DNA of 64,000 bases from Thalassospira mesophila (GCF_002115755.1 NZ_JFKA01000006.1:1-64000), one strand, 5' to 3'. Shown: positions 26,225-35,328, counted from the stretch's first letter. Numbers and translations: made by a program. Notes: generated from the letters alone by a model not told the origin.

Positions 26225-27133
26225 ATGGGAAAAGCACCGCGCAAACCCCTGCCACCATTGAAATCCCTGCTGACTTTCGAGGCAGCAGCCAGGCATGTAA
26301 GCTTTTCGCAGGCAGCAGAAGAACTGAATGTGACCCCGTCCGCAGTGAGCCACCAGATCCAGCTTTTGGAGGCTCGGCTGGGTGTGCAGCTTTTTGAGCG
26401 TCACGCAGGGCGCATTCGGCTTACCCGCGATGCTGCAAGCTATGCTGCATCACTTGGTAAAGCTTTTGACCAAATGGTTGTCGCGACCGATGTTCTTGCC
26501 CCGCCGGCATCGGCCGGACATTTGGACTTATTATCTGGGCATTCGTTTGCCGCACGCTGGCTGCAGCCCAATCTGGCGGGGTTCCGGGATGCGAACCCGA
26601 CGGTGCAAATACGGCTACAGACCTTTTCGCGTCTTGAAGAATTGGCAGAACGACGGTTTGACGTTGCGATTTGTTATGGTGAGCCGCCGGTCGACCGCAA
26701 AAATGTGCATCCTTTGCTGACAGAACGGATTATGCCGTTGTGCAGTCCATCTTATGCTCGGAGAAGCGGCCTGAGCGACCTGCAAGATTTGCTGCGTGCA
26801 TCGCTTGTTCATTCTGACAATGCGTTGACCTGGAAGGATTATCTGGCACGGTTTGAACTGGATCTGCCTGATAACCACAAGGGATTATGGCTGGATCGTT
26901 CGACGCTGGCACTGGAAGCAGCGGCAGAAGGCCAGGGTGTTGTGCTGGAAAGTATTTTTCTGGCACAGGCGGAACTTGCCAGCGGGCGTCTCATTTCACC
27001 ATTTGATGAAATGGTATATGGCGTTGAGTTGACGTCGTACTTTTTGGCTTTTGGAGCAAATTTTCAGCGTAAACCAATTGCCAAACGCTTTAGAAGCTGG
27101 ATCCGGAAATATATTGCCGAAAGCCAGATTTGA
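26225..27133 (+). CDS. LysR-family regulator, GcvA-like
   Basis: A 302-residue LysR-type regulator. The winged HTH is at about residues 10-68 (LLTFEAAARHVSFSQAAEEL, then VTPSAVSHQIQLLEARLGVQLFER split here), typical of the GcvA/AmpR subgroup, followed by an effector-binding domain (about 95-295). It is divergent from the DGD-like enzyme and amino-acid transporter operon. In Burkholderia, dgdA is likewise controlled by a divergent LysR protein (DgdR), so it is probably the pathway-specific regulator sensing the amino-acid substrate. No strong ribosome site is visible before the ATG, but homology starts there. Confidence 0.88.
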   Translation: MGKAPRKPLPPLKSLLTFEAAARHVSFSQAAEELNVTPSAVSHQIQLLEARLGVQLFERHAGRIRLTRDAASYAASLGKAFDQMVVATDVLAPPASAGHLDLLSGHSFAARWLQPNLAGFRDANPTVQIRLQTFSRLEELAERRFDVAICYGEPPVDRKNVHPLLTERIMPLCSPSYARRSGLSDLQDLLRASLVHSDNALTWKDYLARFELDLPDNHKGLWLDRSTLALEAAAEGQGVVLESIFLAQAELASGRLISPFDEMVYGVELTSYFLAFGANFQRKPIAKRFRSWIRKYIAESQI

Positions 27134-27293
27134 CACTGGTTTATCACGTCCCTCCATTCTGGCGATAAAATCGGATCACTAATTGCTAAGACTAAAAATT
27201 TTAACGCGTTTTTGCGTTTGGACGTAAATCGCAAGCGTGTGGGCTCAGGTTAGCTGGCAACCCGCGTGGTACGGGTCCGCTATCTGTCGTGTG

Positions 27294-27343
27294 AACAACC
27301 GGCGCCCCTGCCATGAAGATCTGCGGCGGGGGCGCCGGTTGTT
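27294..27343. terminator. Strong bidirectional hairpin between lysR and phaC
   Basis: AACAACCGGCGCCCCTGCC (27294-27312) pairs with GGCGGGGGCGCCGGTTGTT (27325-27343), a 19-base stem with one G-U pair and a 12-base loop, lying between the convergent LysR and PHA synthase genes, 6 bases beyond the latter's stop codon. It is probably the shared terminator. Confidence 0.8.
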
Positions 27344-27348
27344 AGGCT

Positions 27349-29172
27349 TCACAGCTGCATTACATAACTGCCTGGCGCATCACAAAGTGCCTTATATTGG
27401 CCCGAACGTGCTCCCGTTGAAGGGGGCGCGACCTGTGTGCTTGAATGTCGCGCAAGCCATTTCGCAAAGGCTGGCCACCAGGACCCTTCGCTAATCGTTG
27501 TGGTGGCAAGCCACTCGGCGGGATCGCGAAACGGGGCATCGGACGGGGTGTCGCCAATGCGGAAATGGCGGTTTCGGTGTCCGGGTTCCGAAACGATCCC
27601 GGCATTATGCCCGCCGCTGGTGAGGACGAATGTCATGTCGGTATCGGCAAACAGGTGCAATTTATAGACAGAACGCCACGGGGCCACATGATCCTGTTCT
27701 GTTCCGACAGCGAAAATAGGGGCCCGGATATCGGAGACGGAAACGGCTTTTTCCCCGACCCGGTATCGGCCTTCAGTTAGATCGTTGTTAAGAAATAATT
27801 TGCGCAAATATTGCGAATGCATGCGATAGGGCATGCGGGTGGCATCGGCATTCCACGCCATCAGGTCAAATGTGTTGCTGCCGCTTTTGCCCAGAAGATA
27901 GTTGCGGATGGCAGGTGCATAAATCAGATCGCGGGCACGCAGCAGAGCAAAGGCACCCGCCATTTGATCCGAAGACAGATACCCGGTTTCCGACATCATA
28001 TCTTCGATCATTGTGACTTCGGATTCACTGATGAACAGACGTAACGGGCCGGCTTCGGTGAAATCGACCTGGGCGGCAAGAAGGCTTACCGATGCCAGGC
28101 GTATGTCGTCGTCACGGGCCATGGCGGCGGCGGCTATTGAAAGCAAGGTGCCGCCAAGGCAATAGCCAACGGCGTGCAGTTTTGGTGCTGCCGTAATTGT
28201 CAATGCGGCATCGATGGCATCCATAATGCCAAGTTTACGGTATTCTTCCATGCCAAGATCGCGATCACTGGCATCGGGGTTTTTCCACGACACCATAAAC
28301 ACCGTGAAACCTTGTGCCAGCAGGAAGCGGACAAACGAGTTCTCGGGCGAAAGATCCAGAATGTAGTATTTCATGATCCAGGCAGGCACGATCAGAACGG
28401 GTTCCGGATGAACGGTTTTGGTAACCGGCGTATATTGAATAAGTTCGATCAGATCGTTCCGAAAAATGATTTTGCCCGGTGTGGTTGCCAGATTGCGGCC
28501 AACCTCGAATTTCTCTGGAACCGAGACATGGTGTCCATGAATTTTCTGGTCGAGATCCAGCGCCAGGTTTTCCAATCCGTGAACCAGATTCTGACCTTTT
28601 TCGTCGAGCGTGGCAGAGATTACGTCCGGGTTGGTCAAGGCGAAATTCGAGGGAGCGGTCATATCGACTGTCAGGCCCGCCACAAATGCCATCAAGTCTT
28701 CATGTGACTTGGCAACACCATGAACATTCGTCACAGCATCTTGCCACCATTGCCAGTTCATTTGATGCGCTGTTGCCCACAGATTAAACGGGTATTGTTG
28801 CCATTCGTCGCTGGCGAAACGTTTGTCTGGGGCGGGCGCGTCCGTGTTGTCATCCTCGTCTGTTGCGCCCGACAGGGACTGGTGGCAAAGAGCCTGTGCA
28901 TTGCGCAATGCGGTTTCCATAAGATGCAATTGTTTGCCCGGCGAAATTGCAAGATGCAACGCCCAATCCATCCAGGCTTCGCCAAGGACAGAAGGTGACA
29001 ACCCCGAAGTTGCCCTGGCAACGGCGGCATGCGCCTTTTGATCCACGGACTGATAAAAATCGGGTGTCGTCGAATTTTTTGATGGGGGAGGGGAGGCTGT
29101 GGCGGGGACGGATTTTAAATGTGATGCGATGTCTTCCGGGGAATTCCCGGTATTAAGGGGGCGGTCCATCAT
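27349..29172 (-). CDS. phaC: Class I poly(3-hydroxyalkanoate) synthase
   Basis: A 607-residue PHA polymerase that joins 3-hydroxyacyl-CoA units on the surface of storage granules. An N-terminal domain of about 200 residues precedes the alpha/beta-hydrolase catalytic domain. The lipase-like box is GYCLGG with nucleophile C338; the rest of the triad is seen as Asp in GTEQDHVAPW and His in SGGHNAGI. Length and lack of a phaE neighbour show class I. The start at 29172 (tandem ATGATG) has AGGAG at optimal spacing; a longer frame to 29244 is unsupported. No phaA, phaB or phasin gene is adjacent. Confidence 0.93.
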   Translation of the reverse strand: MMDRPLNTGNSPEDIASHLKSVPATASPPPSKNSTTPDFYQSVDQKAHAAVARATSGLSPSVLGEAWMDWALHLAISPGKQLHLMETALRNAQALCHQSLSGATDEDDNTDAPAPDKRFASDEWQQYPFNLWATAHQMNWQWWQDAVTNVHGVAKSHEDLMAFVAGLTVDMTAPSNFALTNPDVISATLDEKGQNLVHGLENLALDLDQKIHGHHVSVPEKFEVGRNLATTPGKIIFRNDLIELIQYTPVTKTVHPEPVLIVPAWIMKYYILDLSPENSFVRFLLAQGFTVFMVSWKNPDASDRDLGMEEYRKLGIMDAIDAALTITAAPKLHAVGYCLGGTLLSIAAAAMARDDDIRLASVSLLAAQVDFTEAGPLRLFISESEVTMIEDMMSETGYLSSDQMAGAFALLRARDLIYAPAIRNYLLGKSGSNTFDLMAWNADATRMPYRMHSQYLRKLFLNNDLTEGRYRVGEKAVSVSDIRAPIFAVGTEQDHVAPWRSVYKLHLFADTDMTFVLTSGGHNAGIVSEPGHRNRHFRIGDTPSDAPFRDPAEWLATTTISEGSWWPAFAKWLARHSSTQVAPPSTGARSGQYKALCDAPGSYVMQL

Positions 29173-29290
29173 GACTACTCCTGGAACGACTATTCTGGAA
29201 GAAAAGCGGATGGCAGTCTTGTCTGGTGAAAGAGGAACCCGCACTTTTAGCGCAGGTTCCTAACGGTCTGTATGTGAGGCTTTGTTAATA

Positions 29291-29458
29291 TTATATCCGT
29301 CCCAGAAGCATCAAAGCAACGATAATGATCAGGACCACGCCGAGCAGGCCCACACCGGTATGGCCGTAGCCATATCCATAGCCGCCAAAGCGCCCGCTAA
29401 AACCACCAAGCAGAAAAACCACGATCAAAACGACAAGAATCATGCCAAATAACGACAT
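29291..29458 (-). CDS. Small membrane protein, DUF3309-like
   Basis: A 55-residue protein with two hydrophobic segments (about 4-18 and 33-52) separated by a Gly/Tyr-rich turn (GYGYGYGHTG), ending in LLGRI. This layout matches the DUF3309 family of small proteins common in alphaproteobacteria; function unknown. The ATG at 29458 has GGAGA upstream; a longer frame to 29518 adds non-homologous residues. Confidence 0.7.
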   Translation of the reverse strand: MSLFGMILVVLIVVFLLGGFSGRFGGYGYGYGHTGVGLLGVVLIIIVALMLLGRI

Positions 29459-29651
29459 TTGGGTTGTCTCCAGTTTTTGTGGAAGTTCAAAGTGAAAATC
29501 GGATACTTTTGGCCTCAATTTGAAGCGAAGGCGCGAAAAACAAAAATAGAGTGTATTTTATAAAGACTGCAAAATGCGTCTCATATTTATCTGAAGGCCG
29601 TCTTCGTCAGGAACGATCAGGCCGATCAAACATTTGGCTCCGATCGATTTT

Positions 29652-30008
29652 TTAATCCTGTTGCGCCGTCGGGGTTTGCTGATGCGACAGCCGAAACCAT
29701 TCATTTTCATCCCGCAAATAGGTAGACGTGCAGAGCGCTTCATAAATTGGCACATCGGCCCGTTCTGCCGATACGTGATAGGCCAGAACAGCGACATCGC
29801 CTTTGTGGGTCATAACCGGTTCTGTGAATACGACTGTTCGCCACCGCTGTGCCACTGCATTGTCACGCCAAATGGCTTGATCAACAAGAATGCCTGCAGG
29901 ATAGGGCAAGACGGCAAGAGCGCCTTTCGCGGTCAGATGGTGGATACCATCCGCACCTTCCGTCCAGAATTTTTTTTCCAGTGCCCATAAGTCGTCTGAA
30001 TTTGTCAT
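29652..30008 (-). CDS. NTF2-like (SnoaL/DUF4440-type) protein
   Basis: A 118-residue protein with the pattern of a small NTF2-like cone: LWALEKKFWTEGADG at the N-terminus, then RWRTVVFTEPVMTHKGDVAVL and STYLRDENEWFRLSHQQT, the typical closing strands of DUF4440/SnoaL proteins. Such proteins bind or convert small molecules, or are stress proteins; none of this can be specified here. AAGG precedes the ATG. Same strand as the DUF3309-like and PHA synthase genes but with gaps of about 120-190 bases, so co-transcription is uncertain. Confidence 0.65.
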   Translation of the reverse strand: MTNSDDLWALEKKFWTEGADGIHHLTAKGALAVLPYPAGILVDQAIWRDNAVAQRWRTVVFTEPVMTHKGDVAVLAYHVSAERADVPIYEALCTSTYLRDENEWFRLSHQQTPTAQQD

Positions 30009-30066
30009 TAATTACCTTTTTCACAGGATGCCGCATGCAGTCTGGATGTTGCCCAAATGGGGCATT

Positions 30067-30150
30067 CTAATCCCTGAATACCGAAATGCTCACTTGAACG
30101 ATAACAACTGCGATTGCGACAATAAAATAAATGCGTTTATCGAATACCAT
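30067..30150 (-). CDS. Possible 27-residue single-helix membrane protein
   Basis: The frame from ATG 30150 encodes MVFDKRIYF followed by a hydrophobic helix (IVAIAVVIVQVSISV), with AGGA a few bases upstream. Very short, so it may be chance; it sits 58 bases before the NTF2-like gene on the same strand. Confidence 0.3.
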   Translation of the reverse strand: MVFDKRIYFIVAIAVVIVQVSISVFRD

Positions 30151-31217
30151 TGCTTCCTGGTTGCCGGACGGTTTGGTCTTGTCATAGAGGAAGTGGTGCG
30201 GCAACAAGGCAAAAGGGCCTGCTGTAACCTCGGTGCGGTCGGCCTGCACAAAAGGCACATCGGTAAAGTCTTCCATCAGCACGCCAAGTCGTTGTCAGAC
30301 AGAATTGTTGGGCGCGCACCCCGAGATTGGGTATTTCTCGTCACAGAATGAGCATTACAAGCATCGACAGTACAGTAACGCTGGTACCTGTCTGATCCTT
30401 GCCAGCGGGTGTTTGCGAGGATTTCGCATTCAGACCGAATGGTATCGGAACATGTGCCGAGGCAAGATCCTTAAATAAAAAAATGTGGTTCAACCAAATT
30501 GACGGTTTCAAAAGTCCTTTCGGGCTGGAGAATTCGAGTGCGTTTTTGTCAACATAAACCAGTTTAGCTTAAATGAACAGCGGTCAGATTATTTTCATAT
30601 GATGAGAGGATACTGTTCCGGTGCTCAACTCAATAATCCAGGCCGTGTTTTTTTCTTGTTGGGCATGATGCAGCTTGCTCCGATATAGTTCAAATTTGTA
30701 GTCAATCCGATTGTCCACCACAGACATGGCTTTCTGCTGCGCTTCGTTTTTAAACGCAAATAAAGGAAAATGTTTCTTGTATCATCAAGCATGGAAAGTT
30801 CCGATGTTTGCTAAACCATACCTACGGATGGATTGTTATAATGATCGTGGGCAGGCCATCGTGCGACCGTAATAGGTGGGATGCGAACAAGAAAACAATC
30901 TGATGATACAATTATCAGGTCCATTCCCCCCACCAGAGCCGAATAATAGTATTTCCAGAATGTCTTCTTGATGTCATATGATGACCTTGGAAGAGGTCAA
31001 AAAGAACGTCGTGTGTCTTGCACCCCCCGAACGATGGTTCTGCCTTGTGCTATCAGGGGGAGACATCAACAAGATTATGTTCGTCGTTATCAATGACCGC
31101 TCGTCGATTAACTCAAACACGCCCCAGAACTGACAGGAATTGCCACCGAAATTAGTACTCCTGAAAAGATCAAACGGGGCCACATTATAAAAAACTTGCT
31201 TCACAGGAGGAACGTTC
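30151..31217. other. Gene-poor gap of about 1.07 kb
   Basis: No frame here has both convincing composition and a ribosome site. The short frames seen (for example 30974-31204 minus) lack family features. Only the last 20 bases are clearly functional: AGGAGG before the BASS transporter start at 31218. The region might hold degraded genes or an untranslated RNA, but I see no hairpin or box to support either. Confidence 0.5.
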
Positions 31218-32168
31218 GTGATTCTTCAACTCTTTCCAGTTTGGGCATTATTGCTCTCGTTGCTGGCATTTTTCGTCCCCGGTCCGTTCACATCGTTGAG
31301 TTCGGGGATTGTGCCGTTACTTTCCGTGATCATGCTGGCCATGGGGCTGACCTTGACGACCAGGGATTTTGCCAATGTTGCCAAAAGCCGCAAGGCCCTG
31401 ATCGTTGGCGTTATTCTTCAGTTCCTGATTATGCCGGTTGCGGCCTGGCTGGTCGCGAAACTGTTCGGATTTGATCAGGAACTTACCGTTGGCATGTTGC
31501 TGGTTGGTAGCGTTGCCGGGGGCACGTCGTCCAATGTGATGTGCTACCTGGCAAAGGGCGACACGGCACTTTCGATCTCAATGACTGCTACTTCAACCAT
31601 CATTGGTGTGTTCCTGACCCCGGTTCTGGTGGCGTTGCTGGCAGGACAAAGCATTGATGTTCCGGTCCAGCCGATGCTGTTGGCTTTGGTCAAGGTGGTT
31701 CTGGTGCCCGTCATCCTCGGTGTTGCCCTGAATGAATTTGCATCGAAATGGGTCCGCAAGGTCGATGTGATTTTTCCCTATGTGTCGATGGTGGCCATTC
31801 TGGTTATCATTGCCATTGTCGTTGCCCTTAATGCGGGCACGATCGCGAGTGTGGGCCTGATCGTTGCTTGCGCCGTGATCCTGCACAATGCCATTGGTCT
31901 GTGCCTTGGTTATGGTGTTACGGCACTTTTGGGCTTTGATCGCAAAATCTGCCGCACCATCGCATTTGAAGTTGGCCTGCAAAATTCAGGTCTTGCTACC
32001 GCACTTGCCATGAAGTTCTTTACCCCGGTTTCGGCCCTGCCCGGCACGTTGTTTAGTGTCTGGCACAATATTTCCGGCTCGCTTCTGGCCGGGTACTGGA
32101 GCCGGAAGCCGCTTGGCAATTCAGTTGATGATGCCGCGACTGAAAACAGCGTGACTGAGACCATCTAA
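31218..32168 (+). CDS. Bile acid:sodium symporter (BASS) family transporter
   Basis: A 316-residue membrane protein with about ten helices of the SBF/BASS family. Landmarks are MLAMGLTLTTRDF (about 40-52), LLVGSVAGGTSSNVMCYLAKGD (split here; about 95-116), which holds the conserved sodium-site crossing, and FEVGLQNSGLATALA (about 252-266), the second conserved crossing helix. Family members import bile acids, pantothenate, pyruvate or other organic anions with sodium; the substrate here is unknown. Start is GTG at 31218 behind a perfect AGGAGG. It is alone in its transcription unit and followed by a clear terminator. Confidence 0.9.
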   Translation: MILQLFPVWALLLSLLAFFVPGPFTSLSSGIVPLLSVIMLAMGLTLTTRDFANVAKSRKALIVGVILQFLIMPVAAWLVAKLFGFDQELTVGMLLVGSVAGGTSSNVMCYLAKGDTALSISMTATSTIIGVFLTPVLVALLAGQSIDVPVQPMLLALVKVVLVPVILGVALNEFASKWVRKVDVIFPYVSMVAILVIIAIVVALNAGTIASVGLIVACAVILHNAIGLCLGYGVTALLGFDRKICRTIAFEVGLQNSGLATALAMKFFTPVSALPGTLFSVWHNISGSLLAGYWSRKPLGNSVDDAATENSVTETI

Positions 32169-32180
32169 TCAGGCAAAACC

Positions 32181-32219
32181 CGGGCCGGAGAAATCGCGAT
32201 AACATCTCCGGCCCGATTT
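32181..32219. terminator. Rho-independent-like terminator after the BASS gene
   Basis: CGGGCCGGAGA (32181-32191) pairs perfectly with TCTCCGGCCCG (32205-32215); an ATTT stretch follows. It ends the BASS transcript and lies between convergent genes. Confidence 0.75.
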
Positions 32220-32249
32220 CAGATTGGTTTTAAGATATTCGTTGGTTCT

Positions 32250-32266
32250 GGAGGGCATCACCCTCC
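32250..32266. terminator. Short GC-rich hairpin after copB
   Basis: GGAGGG, loop CATCA, CCCTCC lies 13 bases beyond the copB stop codon on the minus strand. It is a candidate terminator of the copper operon, although no T-run follows on that strand. Confidence 0.4.
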
Positions 32267-32278
32267 TGGTAATTGGCC

Positions 32279-33001
32279 TCAGAACATCAGACGCAAGCCG
32301 AAGACGGCAAATGTTGCTTCGTAATCCGCGCCTTCATCCTTGGCTAAACTGGCCGTATTGCCGAGTTTTCGTTCATAAACGATCCCGATATATGGCGAGA
32401 TACTTCGATCGATAATGTCGTAGCTAAGACGAAGCCCGAGTTCGATATTTGAAAGACCTTTGCTAACCTCAATCTCGGGATCATCCGAGAAAGCGGCATT
32501 AAGTTCGACAGAGGGCGTCAAAATCAGGTGGTTGGTGATAAGGCCTTCATACGCGATATCAAGTCGCGCACTGCTATCCCCTGTTTCACTGACGAAAAGG
32601 TCGGCATCGACCTCAAACCATTGTGGTGCAAGGCCGGTTATTCCCACAGTGCCATACCAGCGGTCCGTCCCTTTGGGAGTGTCCAGACGAACCCCGCCTT
32701 TGACGTCGAAAAAATCACTGACAGGGGTTTGGAGAACCAGTCGATTTTCAAGTTTTTCATTGATGCCGGCATTGATGTCGCGCTCGCCTTCGCCTTGCCA
32801 GCGTAACTTTAATTCGTCCGTGCCAATAAATGCGCCACCGTTCCAGGAAAACAGTTTTTCACCTTCGTCTCCGGCACGGTATTCAAACTGTTCCATCTGA
32901 AGGCCGTAGAAAACGGGGTTGTCTGCCTTTGCCGTCAGAGAAAAAGAAAGCAACGGCGCAATCACGCCGCAGCCAATTGCAATCAGATTAATAATCTTCA
33001 T
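32279..33001 (-). CDS. copB: Copper resistance protein B (outer-membrane CopB/PcoB)
   Basis: A 240-residue outer-membrane beta-barrel protein. Signal peptide about residues 1-26 (ending TAKA); the mature part begins with PVFYGLQMEQFEYRAGDEG (about 29-47), typical of CopB, and ends in alternating strands with a terminal Phe (FGLRLMF), as in outer-membrane barrels. It lacks the Met/His-rich N-terminal stretch of longer CopB/PcoB proteins, so it may bind less copper. It starts 3 bases after the copA stop codon, the usual copA-copB order, and probably sequesters or exports copper with CopA. Confidence 0.9.
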   Translation of the reverse strand: MKIINLIAIGCGVIAPLLSFSLTAKADNPVFYGLQMEQFEYRAGDEGEKLFSWNGGAFIGTDELKLRWQGEGERDINAGINEKLENRLVLQTPVSDFFDVKGGVRLDTPKGTDRWYGTVGITGLAPQWFEVDADLFVSETGDSSARLDIAYEGLITNHLILTPSVELNAAFSDDPEIEVSKGLSNIELGLRLSYDIIDRSISPYIGIVYERKLGNTASLAKDEGADYEATFAVFGLRLMF

Positions 33002-33004
33002 GAT

Positions 33005-34681
33005 TTATTGGCTCCCGTTCTTTAGGGCCGCAACAGCCGGGCCGCCTTCGACGATGACCTTGCGGAACATGCCTGTCGCCATGTGATATGTCAGATGGCA
33101 GTGGAAGGCCCATTCGCCGGGTGCATCCACCTCTGTCTCGGAATAGACGGTGGTTCCGGGATTGATGTTGATTGTATGTTTGACCGGGTTCCATTTGCCT
33201 TTACCGGCATCCAGAATTGACCACATGCCATGCAGGTGCATTGGATGAGACATCATGGTTTCATTAATGAATTTGAAGCGGACACGTTCACCGTATTTAA
33301 GGCGAATTGGTTCGGCATCCTCGTATTTGATGCCATTGATTGACCAGGAGTACCGTTCCATATTTCCGGTAAGTCGCAGTTCAATTTCGCGCGTGGCTGG
33401 TCTGTCGGCATAAAGCGGTTTCTGGGCTTTCAAATCACTATAAGACAGAAATTTTCCGCCATTCACGGCCTTTGGTATCAAGCCACTCCCAGAGGCATAA
33501 AACGGATCTGCTTTGGGGGCTCCCATCCCTGAGTGATCCATTCCCGCCATCTCGCTCATGGTGCTGTGGTCCATGCCTGACATGTCATCCATACCAGATC
33601 CGCCCATAGATGAATGATCCATCCCCATATCTGCCATCGTCAACAAAGGTGCATCCGTTCTGCGTGGCGGGATTTCTGCACGCATACCGACCCGAGGGGC
33701 CAAAGATGCAAAAGCAAAGCCGGACCTTCCCATGGATTGCGCCATGATTCCGTACGCTTTTTCTTCTTTCGGCTGAACAATCACATCATATGTTTCGGCA
33801 ACCGAAATGCGGAATTCATCGACCTTGACAGGCTGGACGTTGTTGCCGTCAGCCTGCACAACGGTCATTGTCAAACCAGGAATGCGGACATCAAAATAAG
33901 TCATTGCTGACGCATTGATGAACCGCAAACGCACGCGTTCATTTGGTTTAAACAGGCCTGTCCAGTTTTGCCTCGGAGACTTTCCGTTAATCAGGCCAAC
34001 AAATCCCTGCACATCCTCGATGTCGGTCGGCGTCATTCGCATCTTGCCCCAATCGCCGCGCTCCGACAGGGTCGGTGTCAGACCATTCTTTGAAACATCG
34101 TCGATAAAATCGCTCAATGTTCGCTGTTTGCGGTTGTAATAGTCGGGCATCATTTTCAAATTACGCAGAATTCGGGCACCTGAATGCGGATGCTTGTCCT
34201 TTAAGACAACCACATATTCCCGATCAAATTTGAACGGCTCGCGCTTTTGCGGCGCGATAAGGATGGCGCCATAGGCGCCGTCGGGTTCCTGAAAACCTGA
34301 ATGGCTGTGAAACCAATAAGTTCCGCTTTGCTGCACAGGAAACTGGTAGGTGAATGTTCCGCCCGGTGCAATGCCCGGAAAACTGATGCCCGGAACACCA
34401 TCCATCTGATAGGGCAGAATGATACCGTGCCAATGAATGGATGTCGGCTGATCAAGGTTGTTTGTAACCCTGATGGTCGCGGTCTCGCCCTTGGTGAAGC
34501 GCAAGGTCGGGCCGGGGGACGACCCGTTATAGCCGATGCCCCTGGTTTGTGTTTCTCCGGTATCGATTGTGACATAATCAACTGTCAGGTCGTAATTTGC
34601 CGCATATGCTGTTGAAGACATAGCAATAGCCGCAGCCGCCAGCATACCCGAAAGGATGCTTCGAACAAATTTCTGTTTCAT
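33005..34681 (-). CDS. copA: Copper resistance multicopper oxidase CopA
   Basis: A 558-residue periplasmic multicopper oxidase, which oxidises Cu(I) and binds copper. Copper-ligand motifs in order: HWHG (about 83-86), HSHSG (about 123-127), HPMHLHGMW (about 480-488) and HCHLTYHMATGMF (about 528-540), giving the type 1, 2 and 3 sites. A Met-rich segment with repeats of MDHS (about 350-385) fits extra Cu(I) binding. The N-terminal signal MKQKFVRSILSGMLAAAAIA lacks the twin-arginine pair usual for this family and looks like a Sec signal. copB follows after 3 bases. Not to be confused with the P-type ATPase also called CopA. Confidence 0.92.
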   Translation of the reverse strand: MKQKFVRSILSGMLAAAAIAMSSTAYAANYDLTVDYVTIDTGETQTRGIGYNGSSPGPTLRFTKGETATIRVTNNLDQPTSIHWHGIILPYQMDGVPGISFPGIAPGGTFTYQFPVQQSGTYWFHSHSGFQEPDGAYGAILIAPQKREPFKFDREYVVVLKDKHPHSGARILRNLKMMPDYYNRKQRTLSDFIDDVSKNGLTPTLSERGDWGKMRMTPTDIEDVQGFVGLINGKSPRQNWTGLFKPNERVRLRFINASAMTYFDVRIPGLTMTVVQADGNNVQPVKVDEFRISVAETYDVIVQPKEEKAYGIMAQSMGRSGFAFASLAPRVGMRAEIPPRRTDAPLLTMADMGMDHSSMGGSGMDDMSGMDHSTMSEMAGMDHSGMGAPKADPFYASGSGLIPKAVNGGKFLSYSDLKAQKPLYADRPATREIELRLTGNMERYSWSINGIKYEDAEPIRLKYGERVRFKFINETMMSHPMHLHGMWSILDAGKGKWNPVKHTININPGTTVYSETEVDAPGEWAFHCHLTYHMATGMFRKVIVEGGPAVAALKNGSQ

Positions 34682-34705
34682 TTCTGGATTCCAAAGAGTT
34701 CAGGT

Positions 34706-34740
34706 GCGCCAGAGGTGCAAGCGATTAATACCTCTGGCGC
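34706..34740 (-). terminator. Intercistronic hairpin between the cupredoxin and copA genes
   Basis: GCGCCAGAGGT (34706-34716) pairs perfectly with ACCTCTGGCGC (34730-34740) around a 13-base loop in the 77-base gap. Without a T-run it is more likely an attenuator or processing element, so cupredoxin mRNA may outnumber copAB mRNA. Confidence 0.65.
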
Positions 34741-34758
34741 AAAGGACTGGATGCCGGC

Positions 34759-35328
34759 TTATTGCGAGCTGATTTTGCCCATCATTCCGCTTTCATAATG
34801 CCCGGGGACATTGCACGCGAATTCCAGCTCTGCCTCTTTTGGAAAGGTCCAGATTATCTCGGCGGTTTTGCCGGGTTCCAGCAATACGCTGTTGGGGTCG
34901 TCATGGTTCATGGTCATGCCGTTACCCATGTCCATCTTCATCATCGACATGTTGATTTTGTCGGCTTCCAGGGCACCATGTTCCATCATTATCAGCATTT
35001 CTTTTTGGTGATCTGCGTGCATTGCTGCCGTTCCGATGTTGAATTCGTGAACGAATTCACCCTTGTTTTCGATAAGGAAACGAACCGTTTCACCGCTGCG
35101 GACGACAATTTTTTCTTTGTCGTAAAAATTGTCCTCCATCGTGATTTTGATGGTGCGATGCACATCGGACATCTTGCCAGGGGCCCCGATTTGGAGCGAA
35201 TTTTCGGCGTCATGTCCGCCACTGTGACCTGCACCGGCCAAGGCTGGTGCCCGGGAAACAGCAAGTGCGCCAAGGATAAACGCTGAAATCGCAATGCTGC
35301 GCATGAGGGGCGAGTTGAATTTGGGCAT
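34759..35328 (-). CDS. Periplasmic cupredoxin-domain copper-binding protein
   Basis: A 189-residue secreted protein with a signal peptide (about 1-32) and a plastocyanin/azurin-like domain. Type 1 copper ligands are visible: His in FVHEFNIG (about 100-107) and the C-terminal Cys-His-Met cluster FACNVPGHYESGM (about 171-183). Between them is a Met/His-rich insertion (for example MSMMKMDMGNGMTMNHDD), which could bind Cu(I). AGGAGC precedes the ATG at 35328; a longer frame to 35397 is not favoured. It probably shuttles copper or electrons to CopA. Similar proteins occur beside copAB in many copper islands. Confidence 0.85.
   Translation of the reverse strand: MPKFNSPLMRSIAISAFILGALAVSRAPALAGAGHSGGHDAENSLQIGAPGKMSDVHRTIKITMEDNFYDKEKIVVRSGETVRFLIENKGEFVHEFNIGTAAMHADHQKEMLIMMEHGALEADKINMSMMKMDMGNGMTMNHDDPNSVLLEPGKTAEIIWTFPKEAELEFACNVPGHYESGMMGKISSQ

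Noticed and set aside
26069..26404. N-terminal extension of the DGD-like enzyme by 112 codons
   Set aside because: It overlaps the divergent LysR gene, lacks homology and would remove the divergent promoter; the ATG at 26068 has its own ribosome site.
30974..31204. 76-codon minus-strand frame in the gene-poor gap
   Set aside because: No ribosome site, no recognisable domain, composition unlike neighbouring genes.
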